This document shows positions 1 through 8,404 of a stretch of 64,000 nt of DNA, piece by piece. Position 1 is the stretch's first letter. Each line of letters opens with the position of its first letter. The DNA is from Palleronia abyssalis (lineage in GTDB: Bacteria > Pseudomonadota > Alphaproteobacteria > Rhodobacterales > Rhodobacteraceae). The position numbers were made by a program, and so were the translations under genes. Location: NCBI RefSeq assembly GCF_900302445.1, contig NZ_ONZF01000002.1:434001-498000 (forward strand). The letters run 5' to 3'. Under the pieces are notes generated by a model. That model was not told where the DNA came from. It saw nothing but the letters and a program-made list of their open reading frames with translations, and did no database searches.

Positions 1-128
1 ATCGATCGGGTGCCGTAGGGTCGCACGACGACCGCGGCGCTTGACGGCGCGGGGAATAACGGCAGGCTGTCAGAAGTGATGCCGAAATGGCGGGCAGGAC
101 CGGAACGTCGGTCGAGGGAGGAGTTAAG

Positions 129-2087
129 GTGAGCGAGGCAGAGGTCTCCATCCCCGCGCTGCTGGCGCGGAATTCGCAGCGATATGGCACGCGCGCGGCC
201 TATCGCGAGAAAGAGTTCGGGATTTGGCAAAGCTGGACCTGGGCCGAGACTGCGGCCGAGATCGAGGCCCTGGCACTTGGTCTGATCGACCAGGGGTTGG
301 GGGTTGGCGAACACGTCATCATCTCGGGGCGGAACCGTCCGGGCCTGTACTGGGCGATGGTCGCGGTCCAATCCGCCGGTGCCATCCCCGTGCCGATCTA
401 TCAGGACGCCGCCGTCGAGGAGATCGGCTATCAGCTGGAGCATTCCGGCGCCGTCATGGCCATTGTCGGCGATCAGGAGCAGGTGGACAAGATCACCGAT
501 GCGGCCGGGGACGGCACGCCCCTGCGCAAGATCGTTTACCTCGATCCCCGCGGCCTTCGGAAGTACGACCACGCCAAACTGATGCCCTATACCGACGTGC
601 AGCAGGCCGGACGCGATGCCAAGGATCGTCTGGGGCCCGAACTGGACAAGCGGCGCAGCGCGCCAAGCTATGACGACACCTGCATCATGCTGTATACGTC
701 CGGAACCACGGGGCGCCCCAAGGGCGTGGTCCTGTCGAACCGCAACGTGATCGAGACGGCCAAGAATTCCTGCACCTTCGACAAGCTGACCGAGAAGGAA
801 GATATCCTGGCCTATCTGCCGATGGCGTGGGTGGGCGACTTCATCTTCTCGGTCGGGCAGGCCTATTGGGCGGGGTTCTGCGTGAACTGCCCGGAAAGCC
901 CCGACACGATGCAGCAGGACCTGCGCGAGATCGGGCCGTCCTACTATTTCGCCCCGCCCCGCGTGTTCGAGACTCAGCTGACCAACGTGATGATCCGGAT
1001 GGAGGACGCAGGCGGGCTGAAGCGGCGGATGTTCCACTACTTCATGGATCACGCGCAGAAGGTCGGGCCGAAGATCCTGGACGGTGAAGAGGTCAGCGCG
1101 TCCGACCGGATGAAGTACCGGATCGGCGAGGCGCTGGTCTACGGCCCGCTGAAGAACACGCTGGGCTTTTCGAACATCCGCGTGGGCTATACCGCAGGCG
1201 AGGCGATCGGCCCCGAGATCTTCGACTTCTACCGGGGGCTGGGGATCAACCTCAAACAGCTCTACGGGCAGACCGAGGCGACGGTGTTCATCACCCAGCA
1301 GCCCGACAACGAGGTGCGGTCCGATACCGTGGGCGTGCCGTCGCCCGGGGTCGAGCTGAAGCTGGGCGACAATGGTGAGGTCTTCTATCGCAGCCCCGGC
1401 ACCTTCGTCGAATACTACAAGAACCCTGAATCCACCGCCGACACCAAGGACCCCGAAGGATGGGTCGCCACCGGTGACGCGGGCTTCATCGAAGAAGGTT
1501 CGGGCCATCTGCGCATCATCGACCGCGCCAAGGACGTGGCCAAGTTGTCGACGGGCCAGATGTTCGCGCCCAAATATGTCGAGAACAAGCTGAAGTTCTT
1601 CCCCAATATCCTAGAAGCCGTGGTCTTCGGCGCCGGGAAGGACCGCTGCATGGCGTTCCTCAACATCGACCTGGCGGCCGTGGGCAACTGGGCCGAGCGC
1701 AACAATATCAGCTATGGCTCGTATCAGGAGCTGTCGCAGCACCCCAAAGTGCTTGAGATGATGCGCGAGCACGTGGCCGAGACGAATGAAAGCGTGGCCC
1801 AGGACGACATGCTGTCAGGCTGCCAGATCCACCGCTTCCTTGTGCTGCACAAGCAGCTGGATGCGGATGACGGCGAGCTGACGCGCACCCAGAAGGTCCG
1901 GCGCAAGGTGATCGGCGAGAAGTTCGAGGAGCTGGTCGACGCGCTCTATTCCGGCAAGGACGAGATCTACACCGAGACGGAAGTGACCTACGAGGACGGG
2001 CGCAAGGGCAAGATCAAGGCGACGCTGAAGATCCAGGACGCCAAGACCTTCCCCACGGGGACGAATGTGCGGGAGGCCGCGGAATGA
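129..2087 (+). CDS. AMP-binding acyl-CoA synthetase of the liv cluster
   Basis: This is an ANL-superfamily ligase that would adenylate a carboxylic acid and transfer it to CoA in the cytoplasm. The P-loop LYTSGTTGRPKG is near residue 188, YGQTE near 378 and the TGD motif near 448. The length of 652 aa fits long-chain acyl-CoA synthetases. I chose GTG 129 because GAGGGAGGAG lies about 6 nt upstream; an ATG at 87 in the same frame lacks a ribosome binding site. The stop overlaps the livG start (ATGA), so the two are translationally coupled. Linkage to a liv-type importer suggests that it activates the imported acid, but the substrate is not readable from the sequence. Confidence 0.9.
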   Translation: MSEAEVSIPALLARNSQRYGTRAAYREKEFGIWQSWTWAETAAEIEALALGLIDQGLGVGEHVIISGRNRPGLYWAMVAVQSAGAIPVPIYQDAAVEEIGYQLEHSGAVMAIVGDQEQVDKITDAAGDGTPLRKIVYLDPRGLRKYDHAKLMPYTDVQQAGRDAKDRLGPELDKRRSAPSYDDTCIMLYTSGTTGRPKGVVLSNRNVIETAKNSCTFDKLTEKEDILAYLPMAWVGDFIFSVGQAYWAGFCVNCPESPDTMQQDLREIGPSYYFAPPRVFETQLTNVMIRMEDAGGLKRRMFHYFMDHAQKVGPKILDGEEVSASDRMKYRIGEALVYGPLKNTLGFSNIRVGYTAGEAIGPEIFDFYRGLGINLKQLYGQTEATVFITQQPDNEVRSDTVGVPSPGVELKLGDNGEVFYRSPGTFVEYYKNPESTADTKDPEGWVATGDAGFIEEGSGHLRIIDRAKDVAKLSTGQMFAPKYVENKLKFFPNILEAVVFGAGKDRCMAFLNIDLAAVGNWAERNNISYGSYQELSQHPKVLEMMREHVAETNESVAQDDMLSGCQIHRFLVLHKQLDADDGELTRTQKVRRKVIGEKFEELVDALYSGKDEIYTETEVTYEDGRKGKIKATLKIQDAKTFPTGTNVREAAE

Positions 2088-2902
2088 AAGACACCCAGGA
2101 CAGCTATGTCACGGCGGACGGCCGCACCATCGGCGGCACCATGCTGGACTTGCGCAACATCACGCTGCGCTTCGGCGGGGTGGAGGCGATCAAGAACATC
2201 AGCTTCGACGTCCGCGAAGGCGAAATCCGCGCCATCATCGGACCGAACGGCGCGGGCAAGTCCAGTATGCTGAATGTTATCAGCGGGTTCTACGTGCCTC
2301 AGGAAGGCGAAGTCTGGTTCCGCGGCGAGAAACGCAAGCCGATGAAGCCGTTCCGGGTGGCGCGCAACGGGATCGCACGGACGTTCCAGAACATCGCCCT
2401 GTTCGAGGGGATGACCGTTCTGGACAACGTGATGACCGGGCGGCTGAATGACATGAAAGCTGGGATGCTGAGCCAGGCCCTGTGGTTCGGCAAGGCCGAG
2501 CGGGAGGAGAACGAGAACCGCGAACGTGTTGAAAGGATTATCGATTTCCTGGAGATTCAGCACATCCGCAAGGTCCCGGTGGGGCGGCTGCCGTACGGTC
2601 TGAAGAAGCGGGTCGAGCTGGCGCGCGCGCTGGCGGCCGAGCCCGATCTTCTGCTTCTGGACGAGCCCATGGCCGGCATGAACGTCGAGGAGAAGGAGGA
2701 CATGAGCCGCTATATCCTTGATGTGAATGACGAAATGGGCACGACCATTGCCCTGATCGAGCATGACATGGGCGTCGTCATGGACCTGTCGGACCGGGTC
2801 GTTGTGATGGATTATGGCCGCAAGATTGGCGACGGTACCCCTGACGAGGTGCGCAACAATCAGGAAGTCATCGACGCCTATCTGGGCGTGGCGCACGAAT
2901 AA
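2084..2902 (+). CDS. livG: ABC transporter ATP-binding protein, LivG type
   Basis: This is an ATPase subunit of a HAAT-family importer. Walker A GPNGAGKS lies at about residues 53-60, a degenerate signature LPYGLKKR near 170, and Walker B LLLLDEP near 190, followed by the conserved His of the switch (IEHDMG). Length (272 aa) is slightly above the roughly 250 aa norm because of a 19-residue N-terminal extension. An internal ATG at 2141 (MLDLRNI) could be the true start, but the ATGA overlap with the ligase favours 2084. Its partner permeases lie 3 kb downstream, past an inserted gene module. Confidence 0.93.
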   Translation: MKDTQDSYVTADGRTIGGTMLDLRNITLRFGGVEAIKNISFDVREGEIRAIIGPNGAGKSSMLNVISGFYVPQEGEVWFRGEKRKPMKPFRVARNGIARTFQNIALFEGMTVLDNVMTGRLNDMKAGMLSQALWFGKAEREENENRERVERIIDFLEIQHIRKVPVGRLPYGLKKRVELARALAAEPDLLLLDEPMAGMNVEEKEDMSRYILDVNDEMGTTIALIEHDMGVVMDLSDRVVVMDYGRKIGDGTPDEVRNNQEVIDAYLGVAHE

Positions 2903-2905
2903 CCC

Positions 2906-3015
2906 GTCGGATTTTCGCCGGGCGCGGGTCGGACATCCGTCGGGCCTGCGTCGGGCCTTTGCCGGGCAACGGCCGGACGCCCGTCGGGCATTTGTCGGAC
3001 ATCTGTCGGGACAGG
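2906..3015. repeat. Ten-unit 11-bp-period tandem array
   Basis: Directly after the livG stop, the core G(T/C)CGG starts at 2906, 2917, 2928, 2939, 2950, 2961, 2972, 2983, 2994 and 3005, which is exactly 11 bp each time. The unit consensus is GYCGGRC followed by four variable bases. The period is not a multiple of three and no convincing gene reads through it. About one helical turn per unit puts all cores on nearly the same DNA face, and the array could equally be read as RNA. The function is unknown. Confidence 0.85.
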
Positions 3016-3095
3016 GTGCCGCGCCGCGGCCTGCGCCCGGAACGCAACAGGCCCGTCGATGCGTTGTCCCTTCGAACCACGAAGGAGATACGACA

Positions 3096-3500
3096 ATGGC
3101 CGATCTGACCTGGGCAAAGAAAACCCTCGCCGACATTCTGGGCGAAGATCGCGGTCTGCCCGACTGGGCGGGAGAGATGGTCGCGAAGTTCACGCAAGAA
3201 GACCTGAATGGGTTGCACCCGAAAGAGCGCGAGGCGGTGATGTCCGCGTTCGGGCGCAAGGCCCGCGAAAGCCGCAATGCGCGGCAAACCGATTTCCATT
3301 CGGGCGGCGACAACCGCCCTGCTTGGGTCGAGGGCGATATCGATTGGGGCCTGCGAGCGGCGCGCGCCGCGCTGGAGGATCAGGCACCGGGCGAGCGGTC
3401 GGCCAAGGCGACCGAGCTTCTGGGCGATTGCGAATGCCCCTCGGCCGTCGGGCCCAATCCGGGCCGCGATACCAGCACGCCGGGCACCGAAAAATACTGA
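3096..3500 (+). CDS. Hypothetical protein, 134 aa
   Basis: I do not recognise this protein. It starts at ATG 3096 behind a good GAAGGAG site (3081-3087). The N-terminal half is an amphipathic, charged segment (about residues 1-65, with a KEREAVMSAFGRKARESR stretch). The C-terminal third is rich in Gly, Pro and Asp and has a DCECPS cysteine pair. There is no signal peptide or membrane segment. It lies between the 11-bp array and a three-gene envelope module, inside what would otherwise be a continuous liv operon. It is probably a small soluble accessory protein. Confidence 0.7.
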   Translation: MADLTWAKKTLADILGEDRGLPDWAGEMVAKFTQEDLNGLHPKEREAVMSAFGRKARESRNARQTDFHSGGDNRPAWVEGDIDWGLRAARAALEDQAPGERSAKATELLGDCECPSAVGPNPGRDTSTPGTEKY

Positions 3501-3638
3501 ATTCCGCCGGGTGATCCGCTGCGCCGGAACAAGTGCCGGTGCGACGGGTTGCCCCATCATAGCGTACCGGGCCGCCATTCGACCCCGATTTTTATCGAGT
3601 TCCCGACGGCCGGGGTAAACGGGCTAGAGGAGATAGTG

Positions 3639-4226
3639 ATGAGTGATACAAGTTCAGGAGGCCAGACCGGGCGCGACGAGGCGCAACGGCAGGCCCACAC
3701 CATGGCTGACGATGCGCGCGATGCGGGCAACGAAGCGTACCGCACCGTCAGGGACGAAGCCGGCCGTCAGGCCGATCACGCGCAAGGACGCGTGGCGTCC
3801 GAAGCGGGCAACGTTGCCGATGCGTTGCGCAAGGCGGCCGAGGCAAGCCGCGATGGATCGCCGCAGGAACGGACGTTCGGGCAGGTCGCCGATGCGATGG
3901 CCGACGTCTCGGAGGCGATCGAGCGCAAGGACCTTGGAGAGCTGATGGATGACGCGAGCGATTTCGCCCGCCGCAATCCGGTGGCCTTCCTTGGCGGTGC
4001 AGCCCTTCTTGGGTTCGCTGCGTCGCGGTTCGCCAAAGCCAGCAGCCACCGTAGCCCCAAGACCGATTACGTGGGCGACGGCAGCGGATCCGGCATGGGC
4101 GGATCGGGCAGCAGCTACGAGGGATCGCGTCACGGCGCCGCCCCCCTTCCGCCGCGTGACCCCGTTCCGGCGGCCGCGCCCAACCCGCCAGGCTCGACCG
4201 GCGGCCCGACGAGGGAGCTTCCGTGA
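3639..4226 (+). CDS. YqjD/DUF883-like membrane-anchored stress protein
   Basis: This 195-aa protein has a long Ala/Arg/Asp/Glu-rich helical N-terminus (residues 1-120, likely coiled coil). A single hydrophobic segment PVAFLGGAALLGFAASRFA lies near residue 130, and the C-terminal tail is Gly/Ser/Pro-rich. The layout resembles YqjD/ElaB-like and so-called nutrient-deprivation-induced proteins, which tether to the inner membrane by a C-terminal helix. ATG 3639 follows AGAGGAGA; the in-frame ATG at 3549 has no site. It overlaps the next gene (TGATG). The family name is from memory of this gene triplet, not from a search. Confidence 0.7.
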   Translation: MSDTSSGGQTGRDEAQRQAHTMADDARDAGNEAYRTVRDEAGRQADHAQGRVASEAGNVADALRKAAEASRDGSPQERTFGQVADAMADVSEAIERKDLGELMDDASDFARRNPVAFLGGAALLGFAASRFAKASSHRSPKTDYVGDGSGSGMGGSGSSYEGSRHGAAPLPPRDPVPAAAPNPPGSTGGPTRELP

Positions 4227-4642
4227 TGTCAGACCATAACGACACCACCCCCCGCACCGAGAACCAGTCGACCATGACGCTGGTGCGCGAGGCGCTGACC
4301 CATGTGTCCAGCCTTGTGCGCAGCGAAGTCGACCTGGCCCGCACCGAGGTCAGCGAGAACATCAACAAGGCCGTGGGCGCGCTGATCGCGCTGGCGGTCG
4401 CGCTGGTCTTCGCCATCGTGGCGCTGAACACACTGTCGGCCGCGCTGGTCGGCTGGGTCGCCAACCTGACCGGCCTTGGCGCCGGCTGGGCGTCGCTGAT
4501 CGTGGCGGTCGTGTTCGCGATCATAGCGATGATCTTCCTGTCCAAGGGGCGCAGCGACCTGAAGGCGCGCAGTCTCGCGCCGACGCGCACCGCCGCGAAT
4601 GTGCAGCGTGATGCCAACACCGTCCGGGAGGCGACGAAATGA
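4226..4642 (+). CDS. Phage-holin-family (YqjE/DUF1469) membrane protein
   Basis: This 138-aa protein has a charged N-terminus and two adjacent transmembrane helices (about residues 50-75 and 85-110), followed by a short basic tail. The segment LVREALTHVSSLVRSEVDLARTEV is typical of the Holin-X/YqjE family, which is a general inner-membrane family and not evidence of a prophage. The start is ATG 4226 (a GTG at 4223 is possible), overlapping the upstream stop. It sits between its usual partners, a YqjD-like protein and a DUF3618 protein. Confidence 0.8.
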   Translation: MSDHNDTTPRTENQSTMTLVREALTHVSSLVRSEVDLARTEVSENINKAVGALIALAVALVFAIVALNTLSAALVGWVANLTGLGAGWASLIVAVVFAIIAMIFLSKGRSDLKARSLAPTRTAANVQRDANTVREATK

Positions 4643-5676
4643 GCGACAGATCCTCGAAAGACATCGAACGCGAGATCGAAGAGGAACGCTCGGGGCTGGA
4701 TTCCACGCTGAGCGAACTGACGGATCGGTTCGACGCGAATTACATCGTCAAGCAGATCACCGACACGTTGCGCGGCAATGGCGGCGAGATCGGCCGGTCC
4801 GTGCAGCGCGCGGTGAAGGAAAATCCGCTGGCGCTGGCGGTCACCGGCGTGGGCCTTGGCTGGCTGATCTTCGGTCAGGGGCGCGACCCCGATGACCGCA
4901 GGCCGGTGGACCATGCTCTGCCGCGTGCGTCGGACGTCAACGAGCCGCTGCACCCGGCCACCCGTCCGCAGATGCGGGCCGAGCCCGACTGGACCCGTCC
5001 CGACCCGGACGAGTTCGTCACGCCCGGCGATTTCGACGACGGCCCAAGCAAAGGCGACCGTGCGAAGGGGGCGGCCCATGATGCCGGTGCCCGGATGCAG
5101 CATGGGGCAGACCGGATGCGTGAAGGCGCGTCGGCGCGGGCCGCTGCGGCGCGTGCGCGCAGCGAACGGATGCAGGAGCGTCTGTCGCGGGGCACCGAAC
5201 ACCTGGGCGATGCCTCCCGCGAGCGGGTCATCCGCGCCCGCCGCCGTGCGATGGAAGCGCGCGACTCGGCCAGTCGTGGTGCGCGGCGCGGCGCCGACCG
5301 GGCCGCCGACTTCTTTGAAGAGCAGCCGCTGGTCGCCGGGGCGCTGGCCCTTGCGCTGGGGGCCGCGCTAGCGGGTGGCCTGCCGCGGTCGCGGACCGAG
5401 GACCGTTATCTCGGCGAGCAGAGCGACAACCTGATGGACGAGGCCGAGCGGATCTATCGCGAGGAGTCGCAGAAGGCGAAGTCGGTTGCTCAGGCCGCTG
5501 GTGAAGAAGTGCGCGACATCGCCAACGAAGAGCGCGACGCCGCCGACCGGACCGCACCGGGCGAGGAGACCGCTGCCTCGGCCGCGCGGAAGGAGGCCGA
5601 GGATGCCGCCCGCCGCGTGAAGGACCGGGCCGAGGACGAGGCGGAGCGTCAGGATCTGGGCAACCCCCGGACCTGA
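4639..5676 (+). CDS. DUF3618 domain-containing membrane protein
   Basis: The 345-aa protein begins with the DUF3618 signature (SKDIEREIEEERSGLDSTL, residues 5-23) and a first hydrophobic segment ending WLIFG near residue 75. A long Arg/Asp/Glu-rich helical region follows, then a second membrane segment (VAGALALALGAALAGGLP, about residue 235), and a final charged helix. It overlaps the holin-like gene by ATGA and ends the module, with a terminator 24 bp downstream. The set probably forms an inner-membrane complex active in envelope stress; that role is inference. Confidence 0.8.
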   Translation: MSDRSSKDIEREIEEERSGLDSTLSELTDRFDANYIVKQITDTLRGNGGEIGRSVQRAVKENPLALAVTGVGLGWLIFGQGRDPDDRRPVDHALPRASDVNEPLHPATRPQMRAEPDWTRPDPDEFVTPGDFDDGPSKGDRAKGAAHDAGARMQHGADRMREGASARAAAARARSERMQERLSRGTEHLGDASRERVIRARRRAMEARDSASRGARRGADRAADFFEEQPLVAGALALALGAALAGGLPRSRTEDRYLGEQSDNLMDEAERIYREESQKAKSVAQAAGEEVRDIANEERDAADRTAPGEETAASAARKEAEDAARRVKDRAEDEAERQDLGNPRT

Positions 5677-5699
5677 CGGTGCCGACATGAATGTGGGGG

Positions 5700-5724
5700 A
5701 GAGGGCGCTTCGGCGCCCTCTTTC
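5700..5724 (+). terminator. Intrinsic terminator after the envelope module
   Basis: GAGGGCGC, a TTCG tetraloop and GCGCCCTC form a perfect 8-bp stem (5701-5720) followed by TTTCC. It separates the DUF3618 gene from livH, so livH and the genes after it need their own promoter in 5725-5810. Confidence 0.85.
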
Positions 5725-5821
5725 CGTTGCGGCATCGCGTCCAAGACGTAATTGCCGGTTGATTACGCGATAGGGCGCGGCAACACTGATCCCCGGAGGA
5801 GACTTTGGGAGGAGTCGAACG

Positions 5822-6808
5822 ATGCCGGACCAGTTGTTGTTCGCGATCGAGGTGACGCTGAACGGCCTGATGGCGGGTGTTCTCTATGCGCTGGTGGCGC
5901 TGGGGTTCGTGCTGATCTTCAAAGCGTCGGGGATTTTCAACTACGCCCAGGGCGTCATGGCCCTGTTCGCAGCGCTGACGCTGGTGGGGATCATGGAAGG
6001 GCAGGTGCCGTTCGAGCATCTGATCAACGCCACGCTGGGCACCGAGATCCACGGCTTCGGCTGGTCGGTGCCCGCGCTGTTCGCCATCATCCTGACCATG
6101 GTGGTGATGGTCCTGTTCGCCTGGGCGGTGAACTGGCTGGTGCTGCGGCACCTGGTCAACCAGGAGCCGATCATCCTGTTCATGGCGACCATCGGCCTGG
6201 CCTATTTCCTGGAAGGGCTGGGCGACATGATGTGGGGGTCGGACATCAAGACGCTGGATGTCGGGCTGCCGCAAGGTCTGAACACCACCATCGACGACAT
6301 GACCTACAACATGTTCGGCTACGGCTTCTATATCGACAACCTCGACATCGCGGCGACGCTGATCGCGGTCGTGCTGGTGACGGTGCTGGTCGCGTTCTCG
6401 CAATACACCAAGCAGGGGCGGGCCCTGCGCGCGGTGGCCGACGACCACCAGGCGGCGCTGTCGGTGGGGATCAGCCTCAACTTCATCTGGGTGCTGACAT
6501 GGTCCATCGCGGGCTTCGTGGCGCTGGTTGCCGGGATCATGTGGGGCGCGAAATCGGGCGTGCAGTTCAGCCTGTCGCTGATCGCATTGAAGGCGCTGCC
6601 GGTCTTGATGCTGGGGGGCTTCACTTCGATCCCCGGGGCCATCGTTGGCGGGCTGATCATTGGCGTGGGCGAGAAGCTGTTCGAATTTCTGGTGGGGCCG
6701 CTTGTGGGCGGCGCGACCGAGAACTGGTTCGCCTATGTGCTGGCGCTGATCTTCCTGGTGTTCCGCCCGCAGGGGCTGTTCGGCGAAAAGATCATCGAAA
6801 GGGTTTGA
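5822..6808 (+). CDS. livH: ABC transporter permease, LivH type
   Basis: This 328-aa polytopic inner-membrane protein has about eight hydrophobic segments and the LivH-family N-terminus (LNGLMAGVLYALVALGFVLI). The coupling region QGRALRAVADDHQAALSVG contacts the ATPase. ATG 5822 follows GGGAGGAG. It pairs with LivM to form the translocation pore of the importer. Unlike the usual liv order, it is separated from livG by 2.9 kb. Confidence 0.93.
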   Translation: MPDQLLFAIEVTLNGLMAGVLYALVALGFVLIFKASGIFNYAQGVMALFAALTLVGIMEGQVPFEHLINATLGTEIHGFGWSVPALFAIILTMVVMVLFAWAVNWLVLRHLVNQEPIILFMATIGLAYFLEGLGDMMWGSDIKTLDVGLPQGLNTTIDDMTYNMFGYGFYIDNLDIAATLIAVVLVTVLVAFSQYTKQGRALRAVADDHQAALSVGISLNFIWVLTWSIAGFVALVAGIMWGAKSGVQFSLSLIALKALPVLMLGGFTSIPGAIVGGLIIGVGEKLFEFLVGPLVGGATENWFAYVLALIFLVFRPQGLFGEKIIERV

Positions 6809-6818
6809 CGGTGCGGAT

Positions 6819-6872
6819 CGTCGCTGGGGCGACGACCCGGCCTCCGGCGGGGGTATTTGGACAAGGATGAAG
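6819..6872 (+). repeat. Hairpin-plus-GGGTATTT repeat, copy A
   Basis: A hairpin (CGTCGC-TGGG-GCGACG, 6819-6834) is followed by CCTCCGGCGG and then GGGTATTTGGACAAGGATGA (6851-6870). The 3' module recurs at 10638, and in inverted orientation at about 23240 and 25949. The start codon and ribosome binding site (AAGG) of the next small ORF lie inside the repeat. Confidence 0.8.
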
Positions 6873-7082
6873 CGGGGCGTGACCTGGATGGGGCTGGTGG
6901 TGTTCGGCGCGGGCGCGGTATTGGCGGGGTTGGTGACCGTCGATGCGCTGATCGTGGCGGCGGCCTGCGAGGGCGCCCAGTGCGAAGCGGCGAAATCGGG
7001 GCTGACACAGGCGGGGTTCGTCGCGCTGGTGATGGCATCCATGGCGATTCTGGCGTGGAAACGTCTGAGGGCGCCCGCGTGA
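6867..7082 (+). CDS. Small two-helix membrane protein, 71 aa
   Basis: This protein has an N-terminal hydrophobic segment (about residues 6-30, TWMGLVVFGAGAVLAGLVTV), a short loop with two Cys (ACEGAQCE), and a second hydrophobic segment (about 45-65). The start ATG lies within a dispersed repeat that also supplies AAGG. The stop overlaps the next small ORF (GTGA). I do not recognise the family. Position between livH and livM suggests an accessory subunit of the importer, or a gene simply carried in the operon. Confidence 0.6.
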   Translation: MKRGVTWMGLVVFGAGAVLAGLVTVDALIVAAACEGAQCEAAKSGLTQAGFVALVMASMAILAWKRLRAPA

Positions 7083-7255
7083 AGATGCTGAGCCAGACGC
7101 TGAGCCTTGTGGGACTTCTGGCCGTGGCCGCGCTGATCGCGGTGATCGTGCAGGCGGTCCGGGCAGGGACGGTTCCGTGGCTGAACGCCTTGGGCGTGAT
7201 GGTATTCGCGGGACTGTGCTTTTGGGGCGCGGCCCGCGTGAAGGGAGGGAGATAG
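7079..7255 (+). CDS. Small membrane protein, 58 aa
   Basis: Two hydrophobic segments (about residues 7-25 and 33-50) fill nearly the whole protein. The start is probably GTG 7079, overlapping the previous stop; ATG 7085 in the same frame is an alternative. It ends with an AARVKGGR tail and the stop is 2 bp before the livM start codon, so it is co-transcribed. The family is unrecognised. Small size means that it could be missed or overcalled, but the tight packing supports expression. Confidence 0.55.
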   Translation: MKMLSQTLSLVGLLAVAALIAVIVQAVRAGTVPWLNALGVMVFAGLCFWGAARVKGGR

Positions 7256-7257
7256 GA

Positions 7258-8334
7258 ATGCTTTATCGCGAGGCAGGTGATTTCAAGACGAGCTACGCCG
7301 ACGACAGCCAGACGTTCCCGATCCGGCTGGATCGGCGGGCCTACTGGGCGCTGATGGTCGTCGCGTTGGCCGTGGTGCCGTTCGTGGTCAACGATTACTG
7401 GGTGAACGCGATTTTCCTTCCCCTTCTGATCTATGCCATCGCGGCGCTGGGGTTGAACATCCTTACGGGGTATTGCGGGCAGGTCAGCCTTGGCACCGGG
7501 GGGTTCATGGCGGTAGGCGCGTACAGCGTCTACAAGCTGATGACTGCGTTTCCGGACATCAATATTGCCATTCATGTTGTCTTGGCGGGGTTCGTCACCG
7601 CCGCGGTGGGAATGCTGTTCGGGCTGCCCAGTCTGCGGATCAAGGGGTTCTATCTGGCGGTCGCGACTCTGGCCGCGCAGTTCTTCCTGGTGTGGCTGTT
7701 CAACCGGGTGCCGTGGTTCTACAACTACTCGGCCTCGGGGCAGATCAACGCGCCCGAGCGGACGCTGGCGGGGTTCCGGATCACCGGTCCCGAGACGCAA
7801 GCCTGGGCGACCTATCTGTTCTGCCTTGTCTTCGTGCTGGCCAGCGCCTGGATCTGCCGGAACCTGACCCGCGGGTCGATTGGGCGAAAATGGATGGCGA
7901 TCCGCGACATGGACATCGCGGCCGAGATCATCGGGGTGGATCCCCTGCGCGCCAAATTGTCGGCCTTCGGCGTGTCGTCCTTCTTCATCGGGATCGCCGG
8001 CGCGTTGTTCTTCGCGGTCTATCTGGGCGCGGTCGAGGTGGGCGAGGCGTTCGGGATTAACAAGTCGTTCCTGGTGCTGTTCATGATCATCATCGGGGGG
8101 CTGGGCTCGATCCTGGGCAGCTTCCTCGGGGCCGCGTTCATGGTGCTGATGCCGGTGCTTTTGAAGAACGTGCTGGTAGGCGGCCTGGGCTGGCCCACCG
8201 ACTTGGCGGCGCATCTGGAGTTCATGATCGTCGGCGGCCTGATCATCTTCTTTCTGGTGGTCGAGCCGCACGGCATGGCGCAGCTGTGGCGCGTGACGAA
8301 GGAAAAATTGCGGATATGGCCGTTCCCGCACTAG
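7258..8334 (+). CDS. livM: ABC transporter permease, LivM type
   Basis: This 358-aa permease has the LivM-family core ALGLNILTGYCGQVSLGTGG (starting near residue 62) and the coupling loop RKWMAIRDMDIAAEIIGVDP. About nine membrane segments are visible. ATG 7258 has GGGAGG and TAGGA upstream; an in-frame GTG at 7177 would run into the preceding small ORF. It is the second half of the transport pore, with livH. Confidence 0.93.
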   Translation: MLYREAGDFKTSYADDSQTFPIRLDRRAYWALMVVALAVVPFVVNDYWVNAIFLPLLIYAIAALGLNILTGYCGQVSLGTGGFMAVGAYSVYKLMTAFPDINIAIHVVLAGFVTAAVGMLFGLPSLRIKGFYLAVATLAAQFFLVWLFNRVPWFYNYSASGQINAPERTLAGFRITGPETQAWATYLFCLVFVLASAWICRNLTRGSIGRKWMAIRDMDIAAEIIGVDPLRAKLSAFGVSSFFIGIAGALFFAVYLGAVEVGEAFGINKSFLVLFMIIIGGLGSILGSFLGAAFMVLMPVLLKNVLVGGLGWPTDLAAHLEFMIVGGLIIFFLVVEPHGMAQLWRVTKEKLRIWPFPH

Positions 8335-8404
8335 GGTCGGTTCATCGGGCCGAAACGGTCCACAGGAAAGACGCCCGCCAACGGGCGCAACCGGGAGGAA
8401 AGAC

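Noticed and set aside
1-128. Promoter with a TTGACG box near position 42
   Set aside because: No matching -10 element at normal spacing, and the true 5' context is cut by the window edge.
2903-3095. CRISPR-like array
   Set aside because: The unit is 11 bp with a 5-7 bp core and no spacers of constant length, and no cas genes are present.
1988-3313. Minus-strand open frame of 441 codons with repeated Pro/Arg/Ser motifs
   Set aside because: The repeated protein motif is just the 11-bp array read in rotating frames, and the rest lies antisense to livG, which has full ABC motifs.
4226-4642. Holin-family gene as a sign of a prophage
   Set aside because: The family is a chromosomal membrane family that travels with DUF3618 and YqjD-like genes; no other phage gene is nearby.
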